In this document: positions 12,891 through 21,413 of the stretch, in pieces
Position numbering within the stretch: position 1 is the first letter of the stretch
Layout of the letters: every line of letters starts with the position of its first letter
Assembly: GCA_964570205.1 (NCBI GenBank)
Contig: CAZMXI010000011.1
Span: forward strand, 1-45,666
DNA: 45,666 bases
Direction: 5' to 3'
Source of the DNA: CAZMXI01 sp964570205
GTDB taxonomy: Bacteria > Planctomycetota > Phycisphaerae > Tepidisphaerales > Tepidisphaeraceae
Notes under the pieces: generated by a model
Told to the model about the DNA's origin: nothing
What the model saw: the letters and a program-made list of their open reading frames with translations, nothing else
Database searches by the model: none
Made by a program: the position numbers and the translations under genes

Positions 12891-12964
12891 CACGCCCGGC
12901 AGGACTCGAACCTGCGACCGGCGGATTAGAAATCCGCTGCTCTGTCCAACTGAGCTACGGGCGC
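12891..12964 (-). tRNA. tRNA-Arg (anticodon TCT)
   Basis: The minus strand folds as a complete cloverleaf. The acceptor stem is GCGCCCG paired with CGGGCGT (with a terminal G-U). The D arm begins GCTCAGTTGGACAGAGC. The anticodon arm is GCGGA-TTTCTAA-TCCGC with TCT in the loop, and the T arm is GCAGG-TTCGAGT-CCTGC. CCA is not encoded. It lies 28 bp downstream of the end of ychF on the same strand. Confidence 0.95.
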
Positions 12965-12992
12965 TTCTGGTCGTCAAGTATAGCGTCCGGCG

Positions 12993-14090
12993 TCAGACAT
13001 TAAACAGGAAATGGGCAATGTCGCCGTCCTTGAAGATGTAGTTCTTGCCCTCGACGCGGAGCTTGCCGGCGTGTTTGATGGCCGCCTCGGTCTTATAGTG
13101 CTCGAGGTCGGGGACGGTGTAGATTTCAGCCCGGATAAAGCCGCGCTCGAAGTCGGTGTGGATGGCGCCGGCCGCCTGGGGGGCGGTAGCGCCGATGGGG
13201 ATGGTCCATGCCTTGATTTCCATCGGCCCGGCGGTGAAGAAACTCTGGAGGCCGAGCAGGCGGTAAGCCTCGCGCGTCAGGGCACTGAGGGCGGGCTCCT
13301 TGAGGCCCATGCTTTCGAGCATTTCGGGGCGGTCTTTTTCATCGAGCTCGGCGAGTTCGGCCTCGAGCTTGCCGCAGAGGGTGACAACGCCGCCGCCGTT
13401 GGCCTGAGCCCACTGGCGGACCTGCTGGGCGAGGGGGCCAGCGCCCTGGATGTCATCCTCGCCGACGTTGGCGACGTACAGCACCTTCTTGGCGGTGATC
13501 ATGCCGAAGCTCTTGAGCAGCTTCTGCTCTTCGGGGGTGAAGGTGACGGTGCGGACGGGCTTGCCATCATCGAGGGCAGCGCGGCATTTCTTGAGGATTT
13601 CGAGGCGGGCGACGGCCTCCTTCTCGTGGCCGCGGGCAGCGCGCTCGGCCTTGTCCATGGCGCCGACGACGACTTCGAGGTCGGCGAGGACGAGTTCCAT
13701 TTCGAGGGTTTCGATGTCGCGGGCGGCGTCGAGCGAACCATCCGGATGGGGGACGGCGGGGTTCTCGAAGCAGCGGACGACGTGGATGACGGCATCGACC
13801 TGGCGGATGTGGGAGAGGAACTTGTTGCCCATGCCCATGCCCTCGGAGGCACCACGGGCGATGCCGGCGATATCGACGACGCGCATCTGTGCGGGGACGA
13901 TGCGCTTGGTTTCGACGAACTGGTGGATGATGCGGAGGCGGTCGTCGGGGACGTGGACCATGGCGACGTTGGGCTTGATGGTGGTGAATTCCTGCTTGAC
14001 CTCAGCGCCGCCGCCGGCGGCGGCCATGGCGTTGAAGATGGTGGTTTTGCCGACGAGGGGCAGGCCGACGATACCGACTTCGAGGGACAT
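12993..14090 (-). CDS. ychF: Redox-regulated ATPase YchF (Obg-like ATPase)
   Basis: A 365-residue protein, the normal family length, starting at MSLEVGIVGLP. YchF is a cytosolic P-loop protein of the Obg/TRAFAC class that binds ribosomes and hydrolyses ATP in preference to GTP. The P-loop is GLPLVGKTT (9-17); the switch and G3 region includes VVDIAGIARGASEGMGMGN; and the G4 position reads NVGEDD, the non-canonical N-x-x-E that explains ATP preference. The C-terminal third (from about KAWTIPIGATAPQAAG to the end, containing DFERGFIRAEI) is the TGS domain. It sits just upstream of tRNA-Arg on the same strand. A much longer frame extends upstream of the start but has no protein-like content. Confidence 0.95.
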   Translation of the reverse strand: MSLEVGIVGLPLVGKTTIFNAMAAAGGGAEVKQEFTTIKPNVAMVHVPDDRLRIIHQFVETKRIVPAQMRVVDIAGIARGASEGMGMGNKFLSHIRQVDAVIHVVRCFENPAVPHPDGSLDAARDIETLEMELVLADLEVVVGAMDKAERAARGHEKEAVARLEILKKCRAALDDGKPVRTVTFTPEEQKLLKSFGMITAKKVLYVANVGEDDIQGAGPLAQQVRQWAQANGGGVVTLCGKLEAELAELDEKDRPEMLESMGLKEPALSALTREAYRLLGLQSFFTAGPMEIKAWTIPIGATAPQAAGAIHTDFERGFIRAEIYTVPDLEHYKTEAAIKHAGKLRVEGKNYIFKDGDIAHFLFNV

Positions 14091-14848
14091 GGTGGATTTC
14101 CGTATTGATTGCGTTCTGTATGGCCGCCCATCATTTCGGGCGGAAACGGGGCATGATAACCGGATGCGGGAGGCAAGACGAGCGGATGGGGGAAAGGCAG
14201 GGAATCGAACGGCACGGGGGCATGTTGAGACGGGACCATGGCGCGCGGAATCTGTACTGTGGGACAATTGGGGACAAAATGGGACATTGATGAGGCGTAA
14301 GTATATGAGGGAAAAGGGATTGGGAGAAAAAGGGGTCCGTTGCCGGTTGGCCGTGGTTGGGTCATTGATCCGGTGGTCCTTGAGGTGGCTTCGTTCGGGA
14401 GAGGGAGCAACCACGGATTCACACAAATGAACACGTATGCATATGACTGAAGGATGAACGACGGCATGTTCTTCCCCTCCTTCGGGTTGTGCTGAGCCAG
14501 CCGATCATGCCGCACTGGTTGGGCGCGGGACGGGGGGCTTCACCTGGGGTATTATACGCTGGGGGATGGAGGATGTTCGCAGAAAAATAAAATATCTGTA
14601 TGGTATGATGAGGTTTGGTCGGGAGGGCTGGGCGGCAAGCCGAAGTTTGTACTACGAACGCAGGCGGGGCGGGGGCGGTATTATGGGCAGAAGGTGGAGG
14701 TGAGGTAAAGGCCGTGTGGGATGGCAATCCTAACCTCATGGTGCCGTTGGATGGGTCGAGGGACCCGGACCAGGCCGACCGCCGAGCAGGGGGGACAAGA
14801 ACGATTCCTTTTCATGGGCCGATCACTCGATGAGAGGCAAGGTGTTCA
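14091..14848. other. Long intergenic region without a convincing gene
   Basis: About 750 bp separate ychF from the next plus-strand lipoprotein. Open frames exist on both strands but lack ribosome sites and protein-like composition. The segment contains three GGGACA repeats with exact 10-bp spacing (14261-14286) and a short AT-rich stretch around 14580-14610. It probably carries promoters for the two divergent genes. Confidence 0.5.
14261..14286 (+). repeat. Three GGGACA direct repeats at 10-bp spacing
   Basis: GGGACA begins at 14261, 14271 and 14281, so the copies are in phase, one helical turn apart. The first two spacers are ATTG and AAAT. The site lies about 170 bp upstream of the ychF start codon. 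Its arrangement is that of an array of protein-binding sites; which protein is unknown. A similar TTGGGGACA word also occurs near REP-type elements in other bacteria, but no REP hairpin or transposase is seen here. Confidence 0.5.
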
Positions 14849-15610
14849 ATGAGAGGCAAAGCGAGTCTGCTCGCGTCCCTGATTCTGCTCGCGGCCCTGA
14901 TAGGATGCGAACGCCGGCCCCAGATATCACCTGTGCCTGCAAGCAGCGCGGGACTGAAGGAAGCAGGCGAGACAAGCGCAGCGGATGAGAGCATCGTGTT
15001 GGACCTCATGCCGGTTCTTCTGCAGCGCAACCCGAACCGTGCGCATGAGTTGCGAATCATGCTGAATGAAGCGCGGGACAGGCGGCTTCCTGACCTTCTT
15101 TCCAGGTCAAGCGACATGTCAGCCTGTATGCGCGCTGTTCGGCAAGCCCCAAAGGGCCAAGACATCGGGATCCTATGGATCGAGCATCTGAGCGAGGACA
15201 ATCTACACCGTGTTACCTGCGAACGCAGGGTGCTGTACTGTAACACCGTGGACCCACTTCATGCGCAGGCTCTGGACGTGCCTTATGCCGTACATTGCAG
15301 CAATGCCGAGTGGGCGGCGATCGCGGCTCCAGTCAACAAGCTTCTTGAGCTGGGTGGGGGCTTTGCCGGGCCGCTGCACGCGCCAATTGACGTTGTCGTG
15401 TTGATGTATTATTCGGGAAAACAATGGCGAGCGGATTCATGGTGGAGTCTGCGATATGTGCCACTGGACCTGGAGCGCCTGAACCGGAAGAAAGCGTCCC
15501 CCGCAGTTGTTTCCTTCGCTGAACTCCTAAGCGCGATTGATGATACAGGCAAGACCACCTTTGCCAGGGATGCACTGATGGGTCTACGGCTCATTCTCGA
15601 AGATGAGTGA
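14849..15610 (+). CDS. Hypothetical lipoprotein
   Basis: A 253-residue protein with a clear lipoprotein signal: positively charged start, hydrophobic LLASLILLAALI, then lipobox ALIGC. After the Cys comes a low-complexity Ser/Ala/Pro linker, then a soluble domain with QRNPNRAHELRIMLNEARD, four Cys (two of them in VTCERRVLYCN) and an aromatic MYYSGKQWRADSWWSLRYV stretch. No family was recognised. AAGG stands about six bases before the ATG. The coding sequence is less GC-rich than the surrounding genes, like the AAA ATPase gene upstream, which may reflect acquisition. Its stop overlaps the ATG of a doubtful following frame. Confidence 0.7.
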   Translation: MRGKASLLASLILLAALIGCERRPQISPVPASSAGLKEAGETSAADESIVLDLMPVLLQRNPNRAHELRIMLNEARDRRLPDLLSRSSDMSACMRAVRQAPKGQDIGILWIEHLSEDNLHRVTCERRVLYCNTVDPLHAQALDVPYAVHCSNAEWAAIAAPVNKLLELGGGFAGPLHAPIDVVVLMYYSGKQWRADSWWSLRYVPLDLERLNRKKASPAVVSFAELLSAIDDTGKTTFARDALMGLRLILEDE

Positions 15611-15785
15611 GGACCATCGAACCAGGACGGGAACCTCGCCGGACGATGTGGATGCCGCGGCGGAGCTGTTGCATCAGCACACTGCACGCCTGTTCGTCGT
15701 CTGGTGTGCCGAGGAGAACGCCGACCCGCAGGGCCGTGCGCGGCTTAAGAAGCTCTGTGACGCCACAGGCCGGCGAAACTCGTCC
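15603..15785 (+). pseudogene. Possible gene remnant coupled to the upstream lipoprotein
   Basis: An ATG at 15603 overlaps the stop codon of the lipoprotein gene. The first 60 or so residues look protein-like (for example AAELLHQHTARLFVVWCAEE and GRARLKKLCDATGRRN). The frame has no stop before 16598, but everything beyond about 15785 is antisense to a well-supported isomerase-like gene and is Gly/Val/Glu-rich shadow text. A truncated or decayed small gene fused by chance to the antisense frame is the simplest reading. Confidence 0.25.
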
Positions 15786-16676
15786 CTACGGATTTGGTGG
15801 TTGGGCATGGGGTTGCGCCCATCCTGCGGTTCGCGTGAGGGTGGATTGGAGGAATGCGAGGGATTGGCGGGCGAAGGCGTCGCCGTCGGGGCAGACGTTG
15901 TGGAAGAGGCCGCGGCGGTAGGCGAAATCGTTGAGGGAGGAGTTGTAGCTTTCCAGGAGGATGTAGTAGTCATCGCCGCCCTCGATGAGGGCGGAGCAGA
16001 TGGCATCCCAGGGGAGCAGGCCGCCGCCGGGGGCGCCGCGGTCATTCTCGCAGGCGTGGAGCCCCCAGAGCTTGGGTCGGACGGTGCGGATGGCGTCGGC
16101 GTAGTCGCGGATTTCGGTGACGAGGTGGTAGGTGTCGAGGAGGACCATGAGGTTGGGGTGGTCGGCGAGGTCCATCAGGCGCATGGCCTGTTGGGGGGTG
16201 TTGAGGATGTGGGTGCGGAAATGGCTCATGGGCTCGAGGACGAGCTTCGTGCCGAGGCGGCGGGCGTGTTCTGCGAGGATGTGGAGGTTGTCGGCGACGC
16301 GGGGCAGCTCGTCGGCGGGCGGGATCCGGCGCTGGATAGCGCCGGGGTGGCCGTAGATGGCGCCACTGTAGGAGACAGCGCCGAGTTCGGCGGCGGTCTC
16401 GATCCAACGCTTGTGCCATTTGAGGCCGAAGGCGCGGTGGGCGGGGTCGTCGAGGGAGATGTCGGCGTGCATGGGCCAGGCGGAGCCGGGGCTGAGGGTG
16501 AGTTCGAGGCCGAGGTTGGCGGCGGCCCGGCGGGCGAGGGCGGGGGAGAATTGGACATCATCGCCGACGGCGATTTCGAGGATGGAGAGGCCGAGTGAGC
16601 GGGCGCGGTCGAAGACGTCGAGGGTGGCGTCGGAGAATCGTTCGATCCAGAGGTAGATGTGGGCGCCGAACTTCAT
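15786..16676 (-). CDS. Sugar phosphate isomerase/epimerase-like TIM-barrel protein
   Basis: A 296-residue cytosolic protein of the xylose-isomerase-like TIM-barrel superfamily (AP_endonuc_2 fold), close to D-tagatose/D-psicose 3-epimerases. It begins MKFGAHIYLWIERF. The expected metal-ligand positions can be traced: Glu in LVLEPMSHFRTH, Asp in LLDTYHLV, His in LWGLHACENDRG and a final Glu in ILLESYNSS. That pattern (E-D-H-E) suggests an active divalent-metal enzyme acting on a keto-sugar or a related polyol. The substrate cannot be assigned. The gene stands alone: it is convergent with the lipoprotein and divergent from the sigma-factor gene, with 126 bp between. No clear Shine-Dalgarno sequence precedes the ATG. 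Confidence 0.82.
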   Translation of the reverse strand: MKFGAHIYLWIERFSDATLDVFDRARSLGLSILEIAVGDDVQFSPALARRAAANLGLELTLSPGSAWPMHADISLDDPAHRAFGLKWHKRWIETAAELGAVSYSGAIYGHPGAIQRRIPPADELPRVADNLHILAEHARRLGTKLVLEPMSHFRTHILNTPQQAMRLMDLADHPNLMVLLDTYHLVTEIRDYADAIRTVRPKLWGLHACENDRGAPGGGLLPWDAICSALIEGGDDYYILLESYNSSLNDFAYRRGLFHNVCPDGDAFARQSLAFLQSTLTRTAGWAQPHAQPPNP

Positions 16677-16802
16677 GGGAGGGGTATTGTGTTGCGCGGC
16701 GGGCGGTTTTCAATCGGCGGGAGGGGGTAAGATGGCGGGGCGGGCAACTTGGGCGCGCGCCGGGCGTCGAAATGGCGTTGTCTATGTTGAACGGAGAGCA
16801 CC

Positions 16803-17348
16803 TTGAATCGAACGGATGAGGCGCTGGTCATCGCAAGCCAGAATGGGGGCCGGTCGGCATTTGAGGAGCTGATCCGGCGAACCGCCCGGCTGGTGTATGC
16901 GCGGATCTACCTGGAGACGGGGGACCGGCACCGGACGGAGGACCTGGTTCAGGAGACTTTCCTGACGGCGTGGCGGTCGATCGGGCAGGTGACTCGGCCG
17001 GAGGGGCTGCGCCCATGGCTGTTGACGGTGGCGCAGTCGGTGGTGGTGGATGCCAGGCGTCGGGACGGGCGAAAGAAGCGGGCTGGGGTGCACGTGACGG
17101 TGGAGGCGCTGGCGGGTGTGGCGGCCGGGCAGCCGGGACCGGACGAAGCGGCCGAGCGGAGTGACGAGCGGGAGCGGGTGATGGAGGCGATGCGGTCGCT
17201 GCCGGAGGAGTATCGCGATGCGTTGACGTTGCGGTACATCGCCGGCGCGGATTACGAGACGATCGGCCGGCAGCTTGGGATCAGCAACGGCTCGCTGCGT
17301 GGGCTGCTGAGCCGGGGGATGGCGATGCTGCGGGAGCGGATGACGTAG
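16803..17348 (+). CDS. ECF-family RNA polymerase sigma factor
   Basis: A 181-residue sigma-70-like extracytoplasmic-function sigma factor. The start is a TTG at 16803 with GGAGAG four to five bases upstream. Region 2 is visible in AFEELIRRTARLVYARI and RTEDLVQETFLTAWRSI (the DLVQETF core). Region 4 covers MRSLPEEYRDALTLRYI and the helix-turn-helix YETIGRQLGISNGSLRGLLSRG. A linker of about 40 residues joins them. The next gene, 41 bp downstream, begins with a zinc-finger anti-sigma domain, so this is the classic sigma/anti-sigma pair in which a membrane anti-sigma factor holds the sigma inactive until an envelope signal arrives. The operon is probably autoregulated, although I could not identify the promoter. 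Confidence 0.92.
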   Translation: MNRTDEALVIASQNGGRSAFEELIRRTARLVYARIYLETGDRHRTEDLVQETFLTAWRSIGQVTRPEGLRPWLLTVAQSVVVDARRRDGRKKRAGVHVTVEALAGVAAGQPGPDEAAERSDERERVMEAMRSLPEEYRDALTLRYIAGADYETIGRQLGISNGSLRGLLSRGMAMLRERMT

Positions 17349-17389
17349 GGTGGGCGATGCCCACCAGGACCCCGAAAGGGGCGATGACC

Positions 17390-20300
17390 ATGAACACGAT
17401 GAATCACAACGAGTTCACCGAGCGAATCGCGGCCTATGTGGCGGGGGGGCTGGATGAGAGCGAGCGCGCGGGATTTGAGGCACATTCGGCCGCGTGCGCT
17501 GCGTGCGCGGCGGCGCTGAGGCAATACACAGAAGAGGATCGGGCGATGGGACAGCTCTTTGCGGATATTCGGCCGGGCATGGGTCTGGAGGATCGGATCA
17601 TCACCGGGCTGCGCGGGGCGCGCGGGCGGTGGAAACTGGTGCATCCGGCGGTGTGGCGGGCGGCGACGGGGCTGGCGGCAGCGCTGGTGTTGGGGAGTGT
17701 GGGGTACGTGGGGACGCAGCTTATGGAAGAGGGGCGGCTGCCGGGGATGGTGATGGACAGCCGGGAGCCCATGGCCGCGGTGTCGGCCGAAGGGCTGGCT
17801 GGAACGGATGGAACCGTCCAGGCCGCCTGGTTCTACGGCAATGGGCGAATGGACCAGGCAGAGCGGGACGGCCGCACTCCGGATGAACTGGCCGTTGCCT
17901 TGGGCGAACAACTCCGCGCGGACTGGGTGGACGCTTCGGCGAAAGGGAAGCCCGTAGCGAATGATGACTTACGCGACGGTCTGGCGAAAGAAGCCGAGTC
18001 TGTGGGCAAGAAAGTGGAAGCCGAAGGGCGGCTGCATTCCCGCCGGGCCGGGGCGGTGGCGTTCGGGGCAATCGACGTGAAGAACGGGACAGTGAGCGCA
18101 GATAGTGGTACTGCCCGTGGCACCAGCGGCGGCGCTACGGATTGGGACCGGCCAGGCCGAAGCCTGAATGAGTGGTCCATGCTCGGCCTGGAGGCCGGCA
18201 AGGCGGCCAGGTCTGATGTCGAGGGGAACGCCCGCCTTGCGGAGCTGAAATCGCTCTATTTCAAGCCGGAAACTGCCGTGGCGGAATCCAGAGAGAAGGG
18301 GGTCAGAACGGAGCTGGCGAGAGGCCATGGGGTTGAGCGGTTCAAGGAGTCGGCGGAGGAGTTTTCCCTGGCCGTGCAGGGGCAGCCGGCTGAGGCGCCG
18401 GCGACGGATGGGCCTGCGAGCCGGATACTTGGCCTGGTGCAGGCGGGGCAACAGGCGACCCCAGCGCCGGCGGCGGTGGTGGAGCATCAGCGGAAGATCA
18501 TCCGCAATGGGGAGATGCAGTTCGAGGTGGATGGATATGACTCGGCGGCGATGCAGATTGCGAAGATCGTGAAGGAAGAGGGCGGGTTCGTGTCGTCGGC
18601 CAGTTCGGAGAAACTGGCCAACGGCAAGGTGAAGGGCACGATCACGGTGCGCGTGCCGCCGGAGAACCTGGACACGCTGGTGCTGAAGCTGCGGGCGTTG
18701 GGGGAGTTGCGGAGCCAGAAGATCAGCGCTCAGGATGTGACCAAGGTGTACTACGACTTGGAGAGCGAGCTGAGGGCTGCGCGGACGATGGAGGAGCGGC
18801 TGCTGAACATCATCAAGAGCGGCAAGGGGGAGATCAAGGACCTGATCGAAGCCGAGAAGCAGCTTGGGACGTATCGGGCGACGATCGAGAAGCTGGAAGG
18901 GGAGGTGCGGTACTACAACAACCTGGTGTCGCTGTCGACACTGAACATCGGTCTGATGGAGAAGGACATCAAGCAGGCGGCGTTCGCAGCTCAGACCGAG
19001 CATGTAAACATGGGGATCGAGACGGATGATGTGGAGAAGGCCCGAGCGGAGGCGCTGAAGGCGGTGGAAGAGGCCAAGGGGCGGATTATCGATTCGAACC
19101 TGAAGAAGCACGATGCGGGGCAGTTGTCGGCGACGCTGGTGTGCGAGGTGGCGCCGGATGCGGCGGGAGCGGTGATCGACCGGCTGAAGCAGATCGGGCG
19201 AGTGTCGCGAATGGACGTGGAGCGGCGGCAGAGCACGCCGGGGGGCGAGGCGGCGCCGGCCACAGCGCGGGTGGAGCGAAAGGACACGCGGCTGGCGATT
19301 TCGATCTACAACCTGGCGAACATCGCGCCGCGGACGACGACCGCCGCGAGCCTGGCGGTGAGCAACGTGGAAGAGGCATATCGGTCGATTCTGGAGGTGG
19401 TTCAGGCCAACGGCGGGCGGATCGTGACATCGAACCTGAACCGTCAGAAGCCGGACCACACGACGGCGTCGATCAGTTTTGAGGTGCCCGCGGCCAGCGC
19501 AGAGGCGGCGTCGGCGGAGCTGCGACGCGACCGCGACGTGATGAGCATGACGGTGACGGAGAACCCTGATACGCAGAACGTCACGACGGCCAAGCGCGGT
19601 TTCAGCGTGCAGATATACTCGCTGGCGAACGTGGCACCTCGCGAAAGAGAGATGTTGCGGCTGGCGACGCGCGGCGATGTCGCCAAGAGCTTCCAGAATC
19701 TGGTTGAGGCAGCGCGCAAAGGCAACGGGCGGGTGCTGGTTTCGCAGCTCAACCAGCAGGATCGCGGGAACGTGACCGGGACGCTGGCGTTCGAGGTGTC
19801 GCGGGACCGCGAGCAGGAGGTTCGGACCGCGCTGGCGGCGAACGGGGCGGTGACTTCGCGGACGGTGCAACGGTCGGCGGACGCGGATAACACGGTGGAC
19901 AGCAAGATCCGCTTTGACCTGACGATTATCGACGCCGACAAGCTGCCAGCGCGTGAGACGGTGCGGCTGGCCGTGGAGGTGGCCGAAGTCGATCGGGCGG
20001 CGACGTCGGTGCGGGATGCGGTGGCGGCGGCGGGGGGGCGGATTCTGGATGCCCGGAAGGCGGCGGACTCGAGCGGCCGGGTGAGCAGCCAGATCCGGCT
20101 GGATGTGCCGCTGGCGCAGGCGGACCAGCTTGCCGGGCAGATCCGCAACCTGGGCCAAGCGCGCGTGAGCGAGACGGCGCAGGATCCGGAAGCGCCCGAC
20201 GGGCAGGTGGCGAGGGCGGAGTTCAACGTGACGCTGGCTAACGCCGAACTGCTGGTCGGCCGGGACGAGGGATTGATGGCGTCGGTGCGCAATGCGCTGT

Positions 20301-20446
20301 CAACGAGCATCCGGGGCCTGCTGTGGAGCCTGCAATTCCTGGTGATCGGAGTGTTGATGGTGGGGCCGTGGGCGCTGGTGATCTGGGGGGCATGGCGGCT
20401 GTATCGGCGCAACCGGGCCAAGTCCGCGGCGGCCGCGACCGTGTGA
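17390..20446 (+). CDS. Giant membrane anti-sigma factor with DUF4349 domain and tandem DUF4349-like repeats
   Basis: About 1018 residues from ATG 17390, which has AAAGGGG at an eight-base distance (ATG 17384 is too close; 17357 is also possible). The order of parts is as follows. A short cytosolic zf-HC2-like domain has His32, Cys36 and Cys39 (HSAACAAC). A membrane helix lies at about 99-119, followed by a 250-residue linker. A DUF4349 domain at about 369-529 contains VYYDLESELRAARTMEERLL and a helical hairpin. Four further units of about 95-105 residues (from about 540, 643, 746 and 849) repeat the motif A...GGRI...S/A.L......G.....F.VP. A second membrane helix lies at about 986-1008, followed by a basic tail. 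It probably sequesters the ECF sigma encoded just upstream, with the repeats sensing something at the periplasmic side. DUF4349 function is unknown. Confidence 0.85.
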   Translation: MNTMNHNEFTERIAAYVAGGLDESERAGFEAHSAACAACAAALRQYTEEDRAMGQLFADIRPGMGLEDRIITGLRGARGRWKLVHPAVWRAATGLAAALVLGSVGYVGTQLMEEGRLPGMVMDSREPMAAVSAEGLAGTDGTVQAAWFYGNGRMDQAERDGRTPDELAVALGEQLRADWVDASAKGKPVANDDLRDGLAKEAESVGKKVEAEGRLHSRRAGAVAFGAIDVKNGTVSADSGTARGTSGGATDWDRPGRSLNEWSMLGLEAGKAARSDVEGNARLAELKSLYFKPETAVAESREKGVRTELARGHGVERFKESAEEFSLAVQGQPAEAPATDGPASRILGLVQAGQQATPAPAAVVEHQRKIIRNGEMQFEVDGYDSAAMQIAKIVKEEGGFVSSASSEKLANGKVKGTITVRVPPENLDTLVLKLRALGELRSQKISAQDVTKVYYDLESELRAARTMEERLLNIIKSGKGEIKDLIEAEKQLGTYRATIEKLEGEVRYYNNLVSLSTLNIGLMEKDIKQAAFAAQTEHVNMGIETDDVEKARAEALKAVEEAKGRIIDSNLKKHDAGQLSATLVCEVAPDAAGAVIDRLKQIGRVSRMDVERRQSTPGGEAAPATARVERKDTRLAISIYNLANIAPRTTTAASLAVSNVEEAYRSILEVVQANGGRIVTSNLNRQKPDHTTASISFEVPAASAEAASAELRRDRDVMSMTVTENPDTQNVTTAKRGFSVQIYSLANVAPREREMLRLATRGDVAKSFQNLVEAARKGNGRVLVSQLNQQDRGNVTGTLAFEVSRDREQEVRTALAANGAVTSRTVQRSADADNTVDSKIRFDLTIIDADKLPARETVRLAVEVAEVDRAATSVRDAVAAAGGRILDARKAADSSGRVSSQIRLDVPLAQADQLAGQIRNLGQARVSETAQDPEAPDGQVARAEFNVTLANAELLVGRDEGLMASVRNALSTSIRGLLWSLQFLVIGVLMVGPWALVIWGAWRLYRRNRAKSAAAATV

Positions 20447-20492
20447 CGTTGAGCCATGACCGTGGCGGCCGGATCGGGTATGTTCTTTGGGC

Positions 20493-21413
20493 ATGGAACA
20501 GGTGCTGGTGTTTGCCAACCCGATTTCGGGGCGGGGCAGAGGCCGGATTCTGGCCGGGCAGGTTGAGCGGGCATTACGCGAGGCCGGGTACGCGGTGCGG
20601 ACGTTTTTCACCCGAGCGGATTCGGTTGAATACGGCGGATCGATGCGGGATGTGCGGGCGGCGGTGGTGATCGGGGGCGACGGCACGCTGCGGGGGGTAG
20701 CGCAGTGGGCCATCGACCGGACGATTCGGGAAGGATGCGCCGGGGAGCGATGCCTGCCGTATCCAGTGCTGATTGTGCCTACGGGGACGGCGAACCTGAT
20801 GGGCAAGCACCTGGGCATCCACTGGAGCGAGCGAGGAGTGGGGCGGGAGGTGTTGGAGGCGATCCAGCATGGGCGGGTGGTGGGGCGGGATGTGGCGAGG
20901 ATGGGCGATGGAGTCTTCCTGCTGATGGCCGGCGTGGGGTTCGACGGTCAGGTGGTGCATGAACTGGACCGGGCCCGGTCGGGACCAATTACGGTGGCGA
21001 CGTATGCAATGCCGGTGCTTAAGGCCCTGGCCGGGTACCGCGCGATTCCGTTGACTGTGGAGGTGGATGGACAAGTGGTGCTTGAGGATCGGCCGGCGAT
21101 CGCGATGGTGGGGAACCTGCCGGAATACGGGACGGGATTCCCGCTGCTGCCGTATGCTCGGGGCGATGACGGGGTGCTGGATGTATGCGTGATGCCGTGC
21201 GCTTCGCGGGGAGAGGTGCTGAAGCTGGCGATGGCCGCGGCGGCGGGCGACCACCTGGCGCAGGAGGGGGTGGTCTATATCAAGGGGAGGCGGATCCGCG
21301 TGGAATCGAGCGAGCCGGTGGCGGTGCAGGCGGATGGGGAGGCGGCGGGGTTTACACCTGTCCGGATCGACTTGCTTCCGAGCCGGATCGGTTTTATCGT
21401 TCCGCCACGATGA
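20493..21413 (+). CDS. Diacylglycerol kinase-family lipid kinase
   Basis: A 306-residue member of the DAGK_cat/YegS/DgkB family, which phosphorylates a lipid such as diacylglycerol on the cytosolic membrane face. It has the N-terminal VLVFANPISGRGRG (nucleotide-binding start), VVIGGDGTLRGVAQ with GGDGT at 61-65, a substrate-site PTGTANLMGKHLGI (usual family text PxGTxNDFAR), and GVGFDGQVVHELDR in the second domain. The C-terminal beta domain ends in VQADGEAAGFTPVRIDLLPSRIGF, also typical. The ATG at 20493 is used; an in-frame TTG lies two codons upstream. It begins 46 bp after the anti-sigma gene, and its stop overlaps the kdsA start (ATGA), so it is translationally coupled to Kdo synthesis. 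Confidence 0.88.
   Translation: MEQVLVFANPISGRGRGRILAGQVERALREAGYAVRTFFTRADSVEYGGSMRDVRAAVVIGGDGTLRGVAQWAIDRTIREGCAGERCLPYPVLIVPTGTANLMGKHLGIHWSERGVGREVLEAIQHGRVVGRDVARMGDGVFLLMAGVGFDGQVVHELDRARSGPITVATYAMPVLKALAGYRAIPLTVEVDGQVVLEDRPAIAMVGNLPEYGTGFPLLPYARGDDGVLDVCVMPCASRGEVLKLAMAAAAGDHLAQEGVVYIKGRRIRVESSEPVAVQADGEAAGFTPVRIDLLPSRIGFIVPPR

Noticed and set aside
12702..12977. N-terminal extension of the frameshifted lipoprotein frame
   Set aside because: It reads straight through the tRNA-Arg gene and lies upstream of a perfect AGGAGG-preceded ATG at 12701.
13011..14108. 365-codon plus-strand open frame with Gly/Asp/Val-rich text
   Set aside because: Exact antisense of ychF; the composition is the mirror of a GC-rich coding strand.
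14580..14612. AT-rich stretch with TATGAT as a sigma-70 promoter
   Set aside because: No -35 element at acceptable spacing, so it is not called as a promoter.
17969..20158. 729-codon minus-strand open frame
   Set aside because: Antisense to the repeat-bearing anti-sigma gene; Arg/His/Leu-rich text that merely mirrors its codon bias.
19000..20300. Recurring similar stretches considered as DNA repeats
   Set aside because: The similarity is at protein level only; the units are diverged domain copies, not DNA repeats, and there is no CRISPR-like spacing.
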